This document shows positions 17,804 through 26,316 of a DNA stretch of 64,000 bases, one piece after another (the first letter of the stretch is position 1; each line of letters begins with the position of its first letter). This DNA is from Actinokineospora pegani (lineage in GTDB: Bacteria; Actinomycetota; Actinomycetes; Mycobacteriales; Pseudonocardiaceae): NCBI RefSeq assembly GCF_009745975.1, contig NZ_WHOL01000107.1, positions 288,838 to 352,837 on the forward strand, in the 5' to 3' direction. A model generated the notes under the pieces. It was not told the origin of the DNA. It ran no database searches and saw only the letters and a program-made list of their open reading frames with translations. Position numbers and translations under genes: made by a program.

Positions 17804-18685
17804 TCACCTAAATCTGTCGCCCCGCAACGCGGCCGACGCGAGCCCCACCAGCCTGGGCAGCACGTGGGCGGGCGCCTCGAGCGGCAGCATGTGCCCGACC
17901 CCGTCGAGCACCACCGCCGTCCCCTCCGGACCGGCCAGCGCCTCGGCGTGCGCGGCGGGCACGAGCCGGTCCCGGTCCCCCACCATGGCCAGCACCGGCA
18001 CCTCGGCGGCCGCGCTGCGCACCGCGTCGCGGCGGAACCGGTCCAGGCCGGGGCGGAAGAGCAGGGCGGTCTCCGGCCAGTGCGCGGTGATCATGTCGGC
18101 CACCAGCCGGACGTCCTCGGGGTCGGGGTTGTCGCCGAGCAGCGTCCAGCGCAGCCCAGCCTGCGTGGCCTTGTCGATCGGCCCGGCGATGCGGGAGCCG
18201 AGGATCGCCGACAGATCGCGGACGAGCGCGCCCAGCGAACTGGTCCACGCGGTGGAGGTCTCCGCGATCCAACTGGCCCCCGTCGACAGGAACCCGAGGC
18301 CACCCACCCGGTCACCCAGGGTGTCGGCGTGCCGGGCGGTCGCGGCGGTCAGGACCAGCCCGCCCATGCCGTGCCCGACGAGGACCACCTCCCCCTCGGG
18401 CACCAGCCCGTCGACCAGCTCCGCCAGGTCGTCGGCCAGCCGCTCGACCACCGCGGTGGTCGGCGTGGCCCGCGTCGAGCGCCCGTGGCCGCGGTGGTCG
18501 TAGGCCAGCACCGCCAGCGGCCGCTCCGCCGCCTGCGGCAGGTCGTCGACCACCTTGTGCCAGATCCGCTGGTCCTGGGCGTAGCTGTGGGCCAGGACGA
18601 CGGTGACCCCGGCGTGCGGGTCACCTGCGCTGGTGATGGCTAACTCAGCCCCGTCCGCCAGCGCGAAGCGACCGGTCTCGAGCAC
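17804..18685 (-). CDS. Alpha/beta hydrolase-fold protein lacking the serine nucleophile
   Basis: A 293-residue alpha/beta hydrolase-fold protein. The oxyanion HSYAQDQRIWH, DHRGHGRS, the acid MVGDRDRLVPAAH and the base LDGVGHMLPLEAP are all in place. The nucleophile elbow reads V-G-H-G-M-G-G, with Gly (codon GGC) where Ser is expected (AGC would be a one-base change). Either the protein uses no nucleophile, or it is a binding protein, or the base is an error. The GTG start at 18685 is one base from the stop of the upstream peptidase gene, so the two form an operon. Confidence 0.82.
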   Translation of the reverse strand: MLETGRFALADGAELAITSAGDPHAGVTVVLAHSYAQDQRIWHKVVDDLPQAAERPLAVLAYDHRGHGRSTRATPTTAVVERLADDLAELVDGLVPEGEVVLVGHGMGGLVLTAATARHADTLGDRVGGLGFLSTGASWIAETSTAWTSSLGALVRDLSAILGSRIAGPIDKATQAGLRWTLLGDNPDPEDVRLVADMITAHWPETALLFRPGLDRFRRDAVRSAAAEVPVLAMVGDRDRLVPAAHAEALAGPEGTAVVLDGVGHMLPLEAPAHVLPRLVGLASAALRGDRFR

Positions 18686-18686
18686 G

Positions 18687-20015
18687 TCAGCAGGTGCGCA
18701 GGAAGCGGTCGAGCACCCGGGTGCCGAACTTCAGCGCGTCCACCGGCACCCGCTCGTCGACCCCGTGGAACAGCGCGCTGAAGTCCAGGTCGGCGGGCAG
18801 CCGCAGCGGGGCGAACCCGAAGCACCGGATACCGAGCTGCTGGAACGACTTCGCGTCGGTGCCACCGGAGAGCATGTACGGGATCGTGCGGGCGCCGGGG
18901 TCCTCAGCGGTGATCGAGTCCGCCATGTGGTCCACCAGCGCCCCGTCGAAGGTCGTCTCCACCGCGGGGAGGTGGGTGATGTACTCGCGCTCGATGTCCG
19001 GCCCCAGGATGTCGTCCAGCTCGCGCAGGAAAGCCTCCTCCCGCCCCGGCAACACCCGGCAGTCCACGACCGCCTCGGCCACCGAGGGAATGACGTTCGC
19101 CTTGTACCCACCGCTCAACATCGTCGGATTGGCCGTGTCCCGCAGCGTCGCACCCACCATCCGGGCCACCCCACCCAACTTCGCCACGGTCCCGTCGAGG
19201 TCCTCCTCGTCAAACCGCATCCCGGTCAACTCCGTCATGGCAGCCAGGAACTCCCGCACCGAGTCCGTCAGCACCAACGGGAACCGGTGCGTACCCAACC
19301 GCGCGACAGCCTGGGTGAGCTTGGTGACCGCATTGTCCTCGTGCACCATCGACCCGTGCCCCGCCCGCCCCCGCGCCCGCAACTTCAACCAGGCAATCCC
19401 CTTCTCCGCCGTCTCCACCACATAGGCCCGCACCCCGTCCTTGACGGTGATCGAGAACCCCCCGACCTCACTGATCGCCTCAGTGGCCCCCTCGAACAAC
19501 TCCGGCCGGTTCTCCACCAACCACTGCGCCCCGTACTCCCCCCCAGCCTCCTCATCAGCGACAAAAGCAAAGATCAGGTCCCGCTTGGGCACAACCCCAT
19601 CCCGCTTCAACCGCCGAGCGGTAGCCAACGTCATCCCCACCATGTCCTTCATGTCCACGGCCCCACGCCCCCACACGTAGCCGTCCTGCACAGCCCCAGA
19701 AAACGGGTGCACAGACCACTCAGAAGCATCCGCAGGCACCACGTCCAGGTGCCCGTGCACCAACAACGCCCCCCGCCCCGAATCCTCCCCAGCCAACCGG
19801 GCCACCACGTTCCCCCGCCCCTTGGCCCCAGACTCCACATAAGTCGTCTCAAACCCGACATCCGAGAGCTGCTCAGCCACCCACTCAGCAGCCATCCGCT
19901 CCCCCACCACCGTCGAGGGATCACCCGTGTTAGTCGTGTCGATCCGGATCAACTCGCTGGTGAACCGCACAGCCTCCTCCTCGGAGACCGCGGTAGCCGC
20001 ACTCTGCTCACTCAC
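18687..20015 (-). CDS. M20 family metallopeptidase/deacylase
   Basis: A 442-residue zinc-dependent M20 peptidase (ArgE/DapE/CPG2 group). The first metal ligands are in LLVHGHLDVVPAD and GRGAVDMKDMVG, the catalytic and ligand glutamates in VADEEAGGEYGAQW, and the dimerisation-domain histidine in GRAGHGSMV; PYMLSGGTDAKSF and LFHGVDERVP provide the last ligand. It resembles the mycobacterial dapE2-type protein, but the substrate cannot be inferred. It precedes the alpha/beta hydrolase in the same transcription unit. Confidence 0.92.
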   Translation of the reverse strand: MSEQSAATAVSEEEAVRFTSELIRIDTTNTGDPSTVVGERMAAEWVAEQLSDVGFETTYVESGAKGRGNVVARLAGEDSGRGALLVHGHLDVVPADASEWSVHPFSGAVQDGYVWGRGAVDMKDMVGMTLATARRLKRDGVVPKRDLIFAFVADEEAGGEYGAQWLVENRPELFEGATEAISEVGGFSITVKDGVRAYVVETAEKGIAWLKLRARGRAGHGSMVHEDNAVTKLTQAVARLGTHRFPLVLTDSVREFLAAMTELTGMRFDEEDLDGTVAKLGGVARMVGATLRDTANPTMLSGGYKANVIPSVAEAVVDCRVLPGREEAFLRELDDILGPDIEREYITHLPAVETTFDGALVDHMADSITAEDPGARTIPYMLSGGTDAKSFQQLGIRCFGFAPLRLPADLDFSALFHGVDERVPVDALKFGTRVLDRFLRTC

Positions 20016-20109
20016 CCCGCCTGTCTACCACCCCACCGCCCCCAGTTTGAGCCCCCTCCCGCGTGTCGAGTACTCTTGCCACCACAACAGCGAGGCCTTG
20101 ACCTCGCAA

Positions 20110-20196
20110 GTCCGGGTGGCGGAATGGCAGACGCGCTAGCTTGAGGTGCTAGTGCCCTTAACGGGCGTGGGGGTTCAAGTCCCCCCTCGGACACCA
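20110..20196 (+). tRNA. tRNA-Leu (anticodon GAG)
   Basis: A complete class II tRNA. The acceptor arm GTCCGGG pairs with CTCGGAC; the D-arm is GGCGGAATGGCAGACGC; the anticodon stem CTAGC/GCTAG encloses TTGAGGT with anticodon GAG; a long variable arm (TGCCC..GGGCG) follows; then the T-arm GGGGGTTCAAGTCCCCC. The CCA end is encoded (20194-20196). Its 3' part contains the word CCTCGGACAC at 20185-20194, the same word found in the dispersed repeats further right. The serine-recombinase gene on the other strand ends inside the T-loop, so this is the probable attachment site of the element to the right. Confidence 0.97.
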
Positions 20197-21935
20197 GCGT
20201 TATCCCTACCAAAAGGGCGGACGGTCACCTCGACCGTCCGCTCTTCTGCTGTGTAGAGCGCTTCCAGGTCAAGAGCTTCGTAGAGGTTCCGCAGGTCGGC
20301 CGGGTCGGCGTTGCGGAGCCCCTGAGCCTGCTCAGTAAGCATGTCCATTCGGGCCTCGATCTCCTCCCGCTCGATCCGACGCCCTGCCGGGGTGTGCGCC
20401 AGTTCCTCCGATGCGGCGTTGATCTCCTGCTGTGCGCTGTTGATCCGGTCCACCAGCGCGTCCATCTCCACGCCGCGCTCAGCGAGGTTGAGCAAGTTCT
20501 TCACCCGCTCCTGCGCTGCCGCCTTACGCGCTTTGATCGCCTCCCCCCGCGCACTCTCGCCCGGATCTGCGGAGACGCCCAATAGGTGGCGGAGGGTGTT
20601 GTCGCGCTCCGGACGGCTGAACAACCGGCCGATCCAGTCGTTGAGGCCGTCGAGGATGGTGATTTCAGGGAGGTAGACATTGGCGGGGTGGGTAGCCAGC
20701 AAGGGTGAGCCGGGGACGATGGTCCGGGCCGCGCACCGGTAGTAGATGCGGTGCTGACGCGGGGTCCCCTCCATTCGACGCTTGCAGTAGGCGCACCGGA
20801 CCCGGCCGCGCAGCGCGTAGACGTGTTTGGTGCGCTTGGTGCCGCGTTCGAGCCTGCTTCGGGCGGTCAGGCCACCCGCCGCGCGGGTGGCGCGCATGAG
20901 CGCCACCTCAGTGAACTCCTCCACGGTCACGATCGGCGGGTGTGCAGGCTCCCGGGACCGCACGACCCGTTCCGGGGCGGACCGCTTGAACAGCACTTTA
21001 TGCCCGGCAGCCACGTCATCGGGATCGATGAGGACTTCGTGTTTGGTCCACCGGCCGAACACCGCGTACCCGGTATACCGGGGGTTCTCCAAGATCGCCT
21101 TGACCGCGCTGCCCTGCCATCCATCGGCCAACCGGTGACGGTTCTGCTCCGGTCGATGCGCCGAAGGGCAGGCGATGCCCTCCCGGTTGAGGATGTTGGC
21201 GATGGCTCGATCCCCGTTGCCCGAGACGTACTCGGCGAAGATCCGCCGCACGACCGCCGCCGCAGGCTCATCGACGCTCAGGACTCGCAGGTGGAAGCCC
21301 TCGGCGGCCTTGCGCGGGTTCGGGTGCGGCCCGCCGTTGACGGTCATGTACCCGTAGGGGGCGCGTCCGCCCTGGTGACGACCCTCGTTGACCACCTGCG
21401 CGTCCATTGCAGCGCGAACGCGGGCTTGGACGTGCTGGCGCTCGGACTCGGACATGCCGCCGAGCACGCTCATGAGCATCTTGTGGGAGGCGTTGCGCGA
21501 GTCGTACTTGCCGCCCAGTTCCGGCACCCAGATATCCACGCCGTACGCCTCGAACCGGGGCGCGACCAGCGAGAACTGGTTGCCGAACCAACACCGGGTG
21601 CCCTCGCCGACCACCAGTGCCGACCACCCTCGGTTCGGGTTCTTCAACGCCGCCAGCAGCTCCGACGCCTGCCGCCGCCGGTCCCAGGACACCGAGCGGG
21701 ACTGACCGATGTCGAAGAACTCCTCCACCACCCGACCGCCGAGCGGACCCACGAACTTCTGCGCGTTGCCCAACTGCCACTCCCGCGACGTGCGCGGGTC
21801 CTGGTTGTCCTCGGTCGAGCAACGCCCATAGAACGCCAACCCACCGATCGCGTCCCCCAGCTCATCCTCGGCGACGCTCATGCCCCACATCTCGTCCAAT
21901 GTCGCCCACGGGCTTGGGCTGATTTCAGTAGTCAT
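20175..21935 (-). CDS. int: Large serine recombinase (element integrase)
   Basis: A 586-residue large serine recombinase. The N-terminal catalytic domain contains YGRCSTEDNQ (catalytic serine in R-C-S) and the arginine-rich helix region; then a Recombinase domain (GGRAPYGYMTV ... ILENPRYTGYAVFG), a zinc ribbon (VRCAYCKRRMEG ... YYRCAAR), and a coiled coil near residues 470-560. The ATG at 21935 has AGGGGGAAG upstream. Its last ~7 codons (..AGVRGGT) are written over the 3' part of tRNA-Leu, the stop falling in the T-loop. Such enzymes cut and rejoin att sites without homology, and the overlap with the tRNA end marks the likely attachment core. Related decayed copies are at 35.5 and 46.8-47.4 kb. 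Confidence 0.93.
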   Translation of the reverse strand: MTTEISPSPWATLDEMWGMSVAEDELGDAIGGLAFYGRCSTEDNQDPRTSREWQLGNAQKFVGPLGGRVVEEFFDIGQSRSVSWDRRRQASELLAALKNPNRGWSALVVGEGTRCWFGNQFSLVAPRFEAYGVDIWVPELGGKYDSRNASHKMLMSVLGGMSESERQHVQARVRAAMDAQVVNEGRHQGGRAPYGYMTVNGGPHPNPRKAAEGFHLRVLSVDEPAAAVVRRIFAEYVSGNGDRAIANILNREGIACPSAHRPEQNRHRLADGWQGSAVKAILENPRYTGYAVFGRWTKHEVLIDPDDVAAGHKVLFKRSAPERVVRSREPAHPPIVTVEEFTEVALMRATRAAGGLTARSRLERGTKRTKHVYALRGRVRCAYCKRRMEGTPRQHRIYYRCAARTIVPGSPLLATHPANVYLPEITILDGLNDWIGRLFSRPERDNTLRHLLGVSADPGESARGEAIKARKAAAQERVKNLLNLAERGVEMDALVDRINSAQQEINAASEELAHTPAGRRIEREEIEARMDMLTEQAQGLRNADPADLRNLYEALDLEALYTAEERTVEVTVRPFGRDNAGVRGGT

Positions 21936-22085
21936 CGCTTCCCCCTTCCGGAGGCGGCTCAAGCGCCTCGACGTTCGTCAGCTTGACCAGTATGGCAAGG
22001 AGTAGTCGGCTCGCTCTCGGGTTCAACCTGGGAGGATGGTCCGGAACATGGACCGTGATGGCGTGATCCGGCTCCTGGCCTGCGC

Positions 22086-24152
22086 TCATGCCCGATCGGA
22101 GCCCACGTTGATCACAGAGCCGAAATCGCGCGCACGGTCGACAGCGGCCCGCAGGTCGGCCGTGAGGTAGCCGCGCACCCGCCGCACCTCACCATCGGGC
22201 ATTGGCGCGTGCCCTCGGGTCGGGCGGCAGTCCATCGCACTCATCTCCCGCGCGAAGGTCACCGGGTCGACTTCGAGCGCCTCGACCAGCTCCGCCGTGG
22301 GCACGAACTCCCGGGTCTCCATGTCCCCGCCCAGGTAACCGACGACAGCAGACAAGGGCTCCGGCAGTCCCGCCGCACTCCAATCACTCTGACGGGTGCC
22401 GATGGCCTTGACCGCCTCCGCGTGATCCAGCAACGGAGCGGGCGCGTCGCCGACCGCGTGCCCGGTGAGCGTCCCGGCCTGCTCCCGCAATGCGCGCCCG
22501 CGCTGGCAGATGATCCGCCAATCCTCGTTCGGCATGTAGTACGTCCGCACCGTCAGTGCCAGCACCTCCGCCCCGGCCTGCGTCTCCCCGTCCGGTCGCA
22601 GAATTCCCACGCCCTTGTGCGATGCGAGCAGCCGCGAGCTGTCATACCCGCGGGTGTTCATCTGTTCCCCGAGCACGATGTTCGAGTCACGCCAGTCCAT
22701 GACCCGCAGCGCGAACCGCGACCCCAACACCGCCCGCAACCCCGACGGAATCGTCTTCGAGTCCGGCCGCTGCGTGGCCAGCACCAGCACGATCCCCGCC
22801 GCGGGCCCCTTCTTCGCCAACCACGTCAGCAACTCCCCGACGTACTCCCCAGCGGTCAGCTTCTTGTCCTGCACCGTGATCGGCGTCCGATCCTCCAACG
22901 GCACCTGCACCTCATCGACGAACACGGCCGTGATCGGCATCCCCAACCCGCCATCCCGCGACATCGCCGGAGTCACCTTCGACTCAGGACACACCGAGTC
23001 GTCCAACTTCCGCATCCGCCGATACCGTCCCTGAACCTCGGTCACCAGCTCGACCAACCACCCCACGAGGGTGATCACGTGCTCGGCCTCATCGCCGGAC
23101 ATGAACCGGTGCGCCACCAGCCCGACCGCGTCCCAGTCCTTCCCGGCCTTGAAGTCCGCCACGTACAACCGGGTATGCGGGTCCAGCACCAACCCAGCCG
23201 CCGCCAGCCGAGCCGCGAACGTCTTGCCCTGCCTAGGAATGGCCCCCACCAACAGCGACGTCCACACCAACGGCAAGTCCACCCGCCGATCCCGTGCGTC
23301 CCTTCCGAACGGCACCGCTCGCCACGCGTCCCAAGACTCCGCGTCGACCAGCGGCGTCCGGACAGCCGGCGAGGCGTACGGGTCAGAGTCAGCAACCCAC
23401 AGCGCCACCCGCCCAGCGTGACCGCCGTTCCCACGCACCCGCTCCACGCTGAGCTGCACCTCATCAACAGCCAGCGCCGACGCCAACGCGTCCCGCCCCC
23501 GGATCACGTCCGCGGCCTTCCGCGTCGCAGGCAGATCGACCGTGACCGCCCACCCCTGCCCGGCCCGCGTAGCCCGCTCGACCATGCGCAGTTCCTCGTC
23601 CTTGCCGATGAGCTTCGCATCCCGGAACGCCTCCACGAGCACCTGCGGGTCCATCGTCCACGTCAACGCCCGCGGCCCACCCAGAGCCGCCTTCCGCCCA
23701 GGACTCCCTTCCTTCCGCCGACCCCACACCGCCAGCCCCACCGCAGCGACCACGCCGAGCACCCACAGCGGCCCATCCCCGTAGACCACCCGCAGCACCA
23801 GCACGACGGCGGCCACCAGGCCCACGAGCGCGCCCGTCACCTTCCACCGGAACAGCGTCAGCGCCCGGATCGCCTCGAACTTGTCCGCCAGCTTCTCCGC
23901 GCCCTCGGCAGCCTCTCGGTAGTCGCGCACACTCACCCAGCGCCGCCACCACCGGAACGCCGCCACCAGCCCCCGCACCACCGCCCCGAGGAACCGCCAC
24001 GGCGCGCGCAGCACCCGCGCCGCAACCTCCCGCAGCACCGCCACCCGATGCGGCTTGGACGTGACCCACAGCGGCAACCGAGAGCGCCGCGGCGACTCGT
24101 CCACGAACTCCGCGTCCAACACCGCCCGCACAGGCACGTTGTCACCGCTCAT
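22086..24152 (-). CDS. FtsK/SpoIIIE-type DNA translocase (TraB-like conjugation protein)
   Basis: A 688-residue protein with two or three membrane helices near residues 105-145 and a cytoplasmic FtsK-type motor. Walker A is VGAIPRQGKTFAARLAAAG around residue 290, Walker B is ITAVFVDEVQVPL around 415, and LVLATQRPDS is the RecA-fold sensor segment. In actinomycete integrative conjugative elements one such protein moves double-stranded DNA between mycelia. The start (24152) overlaps the upstream SpdB-like gene by 11 bases. It is last in a five-gene overlapping operon. Confidence 0.9.
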   Translation of the reverse strand: MSGDNVPVRAVLDAEFVDESPRRSRLPLWVTSKPHRVAVLREVAARVLRAPWRFLGAVVRGLVAAFRWWRRWVSVRDYREAAEGAEKLADKFEAIRALTLFRWKVTGALVGLVAAVVLVLRVVYGDGPLWVLGVVAAVGLAVWGRRKEGSPGRKAALGGPRALTWTMDPQVLVEAFRDAKLIGKDEELRMVERATRAGQGWAVTVDLPATRKAADVIRGRDALASALAVDEVQLSVERVRGNGGHAGRVALWVADSDPYASPAVRTPLVDAESWDAWRAVPFGRDARDRRVDLPLVWTSLLVGAIPRQGKTFAARLAAAGLVLDPHTRLYVADFKAGKDWDAVGLVAHRFMSGDEAEHVITLVGWLVELVTEVQGRYRRMRKLDDSVCPESKVTPAMSRDGGLGMPITAVFVDEVQVPLEDRTPITVQDKKLTAGEYVGELLTWLAKKGPAAGIVLVLATQRPDSKTIPSGLRAVLGSRFALRVMDWRDSNIVLGEQMNTRGYDSSRLLASHKGVGILRPDGETQAGAEVLALTVRTYYMPNEDWRIICQRGRALREQAGTLTGHAVGDAPAPLLDHAEAVKAIGTRQSDWSAAGLPEPLSAVVGYLGGDMETREFVPTAELVEALEVDPVTFAREMSAMDCRPTRGHAPMPDGEVRRVRGYLTADLRAAVDRARDFGSVINVGSDRA

Positions 24153-24858
24153 CGCCGCTCACCTCCTCGGCAAGCACCCGAGCCAACCGCGACGACAACC
24201 CCCGCGAGCACCCCGACACCTCCCGCACCCACGCAGGCGTCACCTCAACCCCCGGCGACCACACCGCCCGCGCGTCGGCCAAGTAGTCCGCGAACAACTT
24301 CCGTGAACGCGGCACCTCCTCCTGAACGACAGGCGCGTTCACGACCTGCTCACGCCCACTAGCAGCGAAAACAGCCTCCGTCAGCTTGTCCCGAAGATCC
24401 GTGATCGCCTCAGCCGCCACGAACACCACCAACGGCGGCACCGAGTGCAACACCACCGCCGCCACGTCCCGGGCCACGAACGACTCCCAGGTGTTCATGA
24501 CGTAGGTGGCCGCGAGCGTGAACCACTTCGCCCGCCGCACCCACCCCCCGGTCGCCACCCGATACCGCGCGGTCACCTGCTCCGCCCGCAGAATCGCCAA
24601 CAACACCAGCGACACCGTCGGGTCCAACGCCCACGCAGCCACCCACCGCAACGACCACACCGCCGCCGACCCGGCCGCGAACTGCTGCACGTTGGTCATC
24701 GTGAACGCCAGCCCGAGCACGATCCCCGACCAGCACATCCAGTCCACCTGGCGCCGCACCCGCTCAATCCCCAACGCCACCACATCCGGATGCCCCAGAT
24801 GCGCCCGCACCTCCGCAGCCTCCGCCGCCGACCGCGCCAACTCCCGCGCCCGGCTCAT
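24142..24858 (-). CDS. SpdB-like membrane protein of the conjugative element
   Basis: A 238-residue protein starting MSRARELARSAAEAAEVRAHLG. It has about four hydrophobic helices (WMCWSGIVLGLAFTMTN, WVAAWALDPTVSLVLLAIL, WFTLAATYVMNTWES, VVLHSVPPLVVFVAAEAIT), followed by a soluble, helix-rich C-terminus ending in a DNA-binding-like RGLSSRLARVLAEE. Spread (Spd) proteins of this shape and the DUF2637 type occur beside TraB and support intramycelial spread. The ATG at 24858 overlaps the upstream stop (ATGA); the frame further upstream is shadow. Conjugation role inferred from context. Confidence 0.75.
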   Translation of the reverse strand: MSRARELARSAAEAAEVRAHLGHPDVVALGIERVRRQVDWMCWSGIVLGLAFTMTNVQQFAAGSAAVWSLRWVAAWALDPTVSLVLLAILRAEQVTARYRVATGGWVRRAKWFTLAATYVMNTWESFVARDVAAVVLHSVPPLVVFVAAEAITDLRDKLTEAVFAASGREQVVNAPVVQEEVPRSRKLFADYLADARAVWSPGVEVTPAWVREVSGCSRGLSSRLARVLAEEVSGDER

Positions 24859-25175
24859 CGACGCCCACCCCGCTTCGGCGAATGCGTCTCCACCGTCAAC
24901 GCCCGCGTCAACGTGAACGCCGAGAACAACGCCGGAACCCCCAGCACCGCCAACAGCACCCACGGCGATCCCGGGTGCGCGATCACCACCCACTGCACCG
25001 ACACGATCAACCCCGCGTTGAACAGCACCCGCCCCGCCAGCGACACCAGCCGAGCCCCACCCCGCGCCTTCTCCGCCGCAGACCGCGCCCGCCGAGCACC
25101 ACCCCGCCACACCATCGCCAGCACGAGCAGCACGGCGACCCCGCCCGCGACCTGCACAGCCGTCAACTCGACCAT
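24855..25175 (-). CDS. Small membrane protein (SpdA-like position)
   Basis: A 106-residue protein with three hydrophobic segments: VAGGVAVLLVLAMVW at the N-terminus, LAGRVLFNAGLIVSVQWVVIAH, and WVLLAVLGVPALFSAFTL, with a basic linker (RRARSAAEKARGGARL) and a basic tail. It overlaps its neighbours on both sides by a few bases and so is part of the transfer operon. The sequence itself does not name a family; the Spd role is inferred from its place. Confidence 0.7.
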   Translation of the reverse strand: MVELTAVQVAGGVAVLLVLAMVWRGGARRARSAAEKARGGARLVSLAGRVLFNAGLIVSVQWVVIAHPGSPWVLLAVLGVPALFSAFTLTRALTVETHSPKRGGRR

Positions 25176-25501
25176 CAGAGATCACCCCGCTCCACGCGCT
25201 CGCCACGACGCAGCCAGTGCGGCCGCAACGCCCGCCGCTCGTCCTCGGACAGCCCGCCCCAGACCCCGACCGTCTCCGGCCCGCCCGTCCGAAGCTCAAG
25301 CTCCAAGCACTCGTCCACCACCGGACACCCAGCGCACACCCGCGCCGCCAACTCCCGATCCGATCCCGCCACCGGCTCATCGCCCCCCGGTGCCATGCAC
25401 GCGCCCTGGTCCACGACCACGTCCCGCAGCAACTCCGAGGGCACCCACCGCAACCGGTCAAGCCGATACGCAATCCCCACCAACCGTCGCGTCTCGCTCA
25501 T
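25175..25501 (-). CDS. WhiB-family iron-sulfur regulator
   Basis: A 108-residue Wbl protein. Four cysteines: one in DQGACMAPGG, then the C-A-G-C-P-V-V-D-E-C cluster (C-x2-C-x5-C). They are followed by VGVWGGLSEDERRAL, the Wbl G-x-W-G-G turn, and a basic C-terminus. Wbl proteins bind [4Fe-4S] and act with sigma factors. It is second in the overlapping transfer operon (its ATG overlaps the xis-like stop as ATGA; its stop meets the next start). It probably controls the element or host genes on transfer (inference). Confidence 0.9.
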   Translation of the reverse strand: MSETRRLVGIAYRLDRLRWVPSELLRDVVVDQGACMAPGGDEPVAGSDRELAARVCAGCPVVDECLELELRTGGPETVGVWGGLSEDERRALRPHWLRRGERVERGDL

Positions 25502-25665
25502 GCGGCACCCCCGAGCAGCCGCACAACCTCGACCACCGGCACCCGCCGCCGACGCACCCGCAGCACACCGACCCGCACCGCCCGGTGCACCACCCCCGCA
25601 GGCACCCCGAGCACCCACGCGGCCTCCCGAACGGTGAGCCCCGTCCGATCCTTCGACCTACTCAT
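25498..25665 (-). CDS. Small helix-turn-helix protein, excisionase-like
   Basis: A 55-residue protein starting MSRSKDRTGLTVREAAWVLGVPAGVVHRAVRVG. The L-T-V-x-E-A-A-x-x-L-G-V pattern followed by RVRRRRVPVVEVVRLLG is the MerR/excisionase-type winged HTH seen in element-encoded Xis proteins. It is the first gene of the operon, directly behind the inverted-repeat promoter region at 25685-25712. The ATG at 25665 is preferred over the longer frame to 25695. Directionality factor for the recombinase is an inference. Confidence 0.68.
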   Translation of the reverse strand: MSRSKDRTGLTVREAAWVLGVPAGVVHRAVRVGVLRVRRRRVPVVEVVRLLGGAA

Positions 25666-25684
25666 AAGAAGTCCTTCACTACAT

Positions 25685-25712
25685 GATTTCAACAATTGAT
25701 CCTGTTGAAATC
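25685..25712. promoter_or_regulatory. Perfect inverted repeat upstream of the transfer operon
   Basis: GATTTCAACA (25685-25694), an eight-base spacer, then TGTTGAAATC (25703-25712): a perfect 10-bp dyad in the 160-base divergent region between the xis-like operon (minus) and the XRE regulator (plus). It is well placed to be the operator of the regulator at 25826, like the KorSA-type control of such elements. Confidence 0.55.
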
Positions 25713-25825
25713 GGCTTGATATGGGCGTGTTTGTCCGCCGCGCCGCGACAAGGCGCGGTCACCGCGATAGAAGAAAGGAGTTAGTGCGCCGATCTCGGCG
25801 CTGAGGGCGGAGCGCGGAGGAAAAG

Positions 25826-26206
25826 GTGTTCGAGGACTGGGCGGCGGTCTCCCGCGCCATCAACGAGCGCGTCGAAGTGCTCGGTTGGCGTCAGCGCGAA
25901 CTCGCCGAGCGCTCCCAGGTCTCCCAAGCCATCGTCCGGGAGATCCAGCACCACACCGTGGAGCGTCGCCGCAGCGCCCGCACCCTCGAAGCCCTCTCCA
26001 TCGCCCTCGGCCTGCACCCGCAGCACCTCACCGCGGTCCTCAACGGCACCCCACCGCCCGCCGCGACAGACCCGGTCGACACCGGTGACCCGCTCCTGTC
26101 CCGCTTGGACGCCGTGGAACGCCGACTGTCCGAACTCACCACCAGCGTGAGAGCGATGCGAGCGGACCTCTCGGTTGTCGCCGAACACCTTCGCCGCAAG
26201 GGCTGA
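25826..26206 (+). CDS. XRE-family transcriptional regulator
   Basis: A 126-residue protein with an N-terminal Cro/C1-type HTH: AINERVEVLGWRQRELAERSQVSQAIVREI, then TLEALSIALGLHPQHLTAVL. The C-terminal 40 residues (LDAVERRLSELTTSVRAMRADL) form a short coiled coil, probably for dimerisation. The GTG start at 25826 has GGAGG upstream. It is divergent from the transfer operon, with the 10-bp dyad between them, so it is the probable repressor of transfer genes (inference). Confidence 0.82.
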   Translation: MFEDWAAVSRAINERVEVLGWRQRELAERSQVSQAIVREIQHHTVERRRSARTLEALSIALGLHPQHLTAVLNGTPPPAATDPVDTGDPLLSRLDAVERRLSELTTSVRAMRADLSVVAEHLRRKG

Positions 26207-26316
26207 GCTGCTGATTTCCATGCCTTGAATTCAAGGCCGAACAGCCCGCGAGTCCCACGCACAAGCACCGCACATCCACCGCAACACCACTGCACTTTCC
26301 TCGGGGGAGGACCGCA

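Noticed and set aside
16639..17811. 390-residue plus-strand frame across NTF2 and DUF2231 genes
   Set aside because: Antisense of two recognisable minus-strand genes; no motif of its own.
24859..25473. Upstream extension of the SpdB-like gene
   Set aside because: The residues are the antisense-like, Gly/Arg-rich translation of the neighbouring genes; the ATG at 24858 is coupled to the upstream stop.
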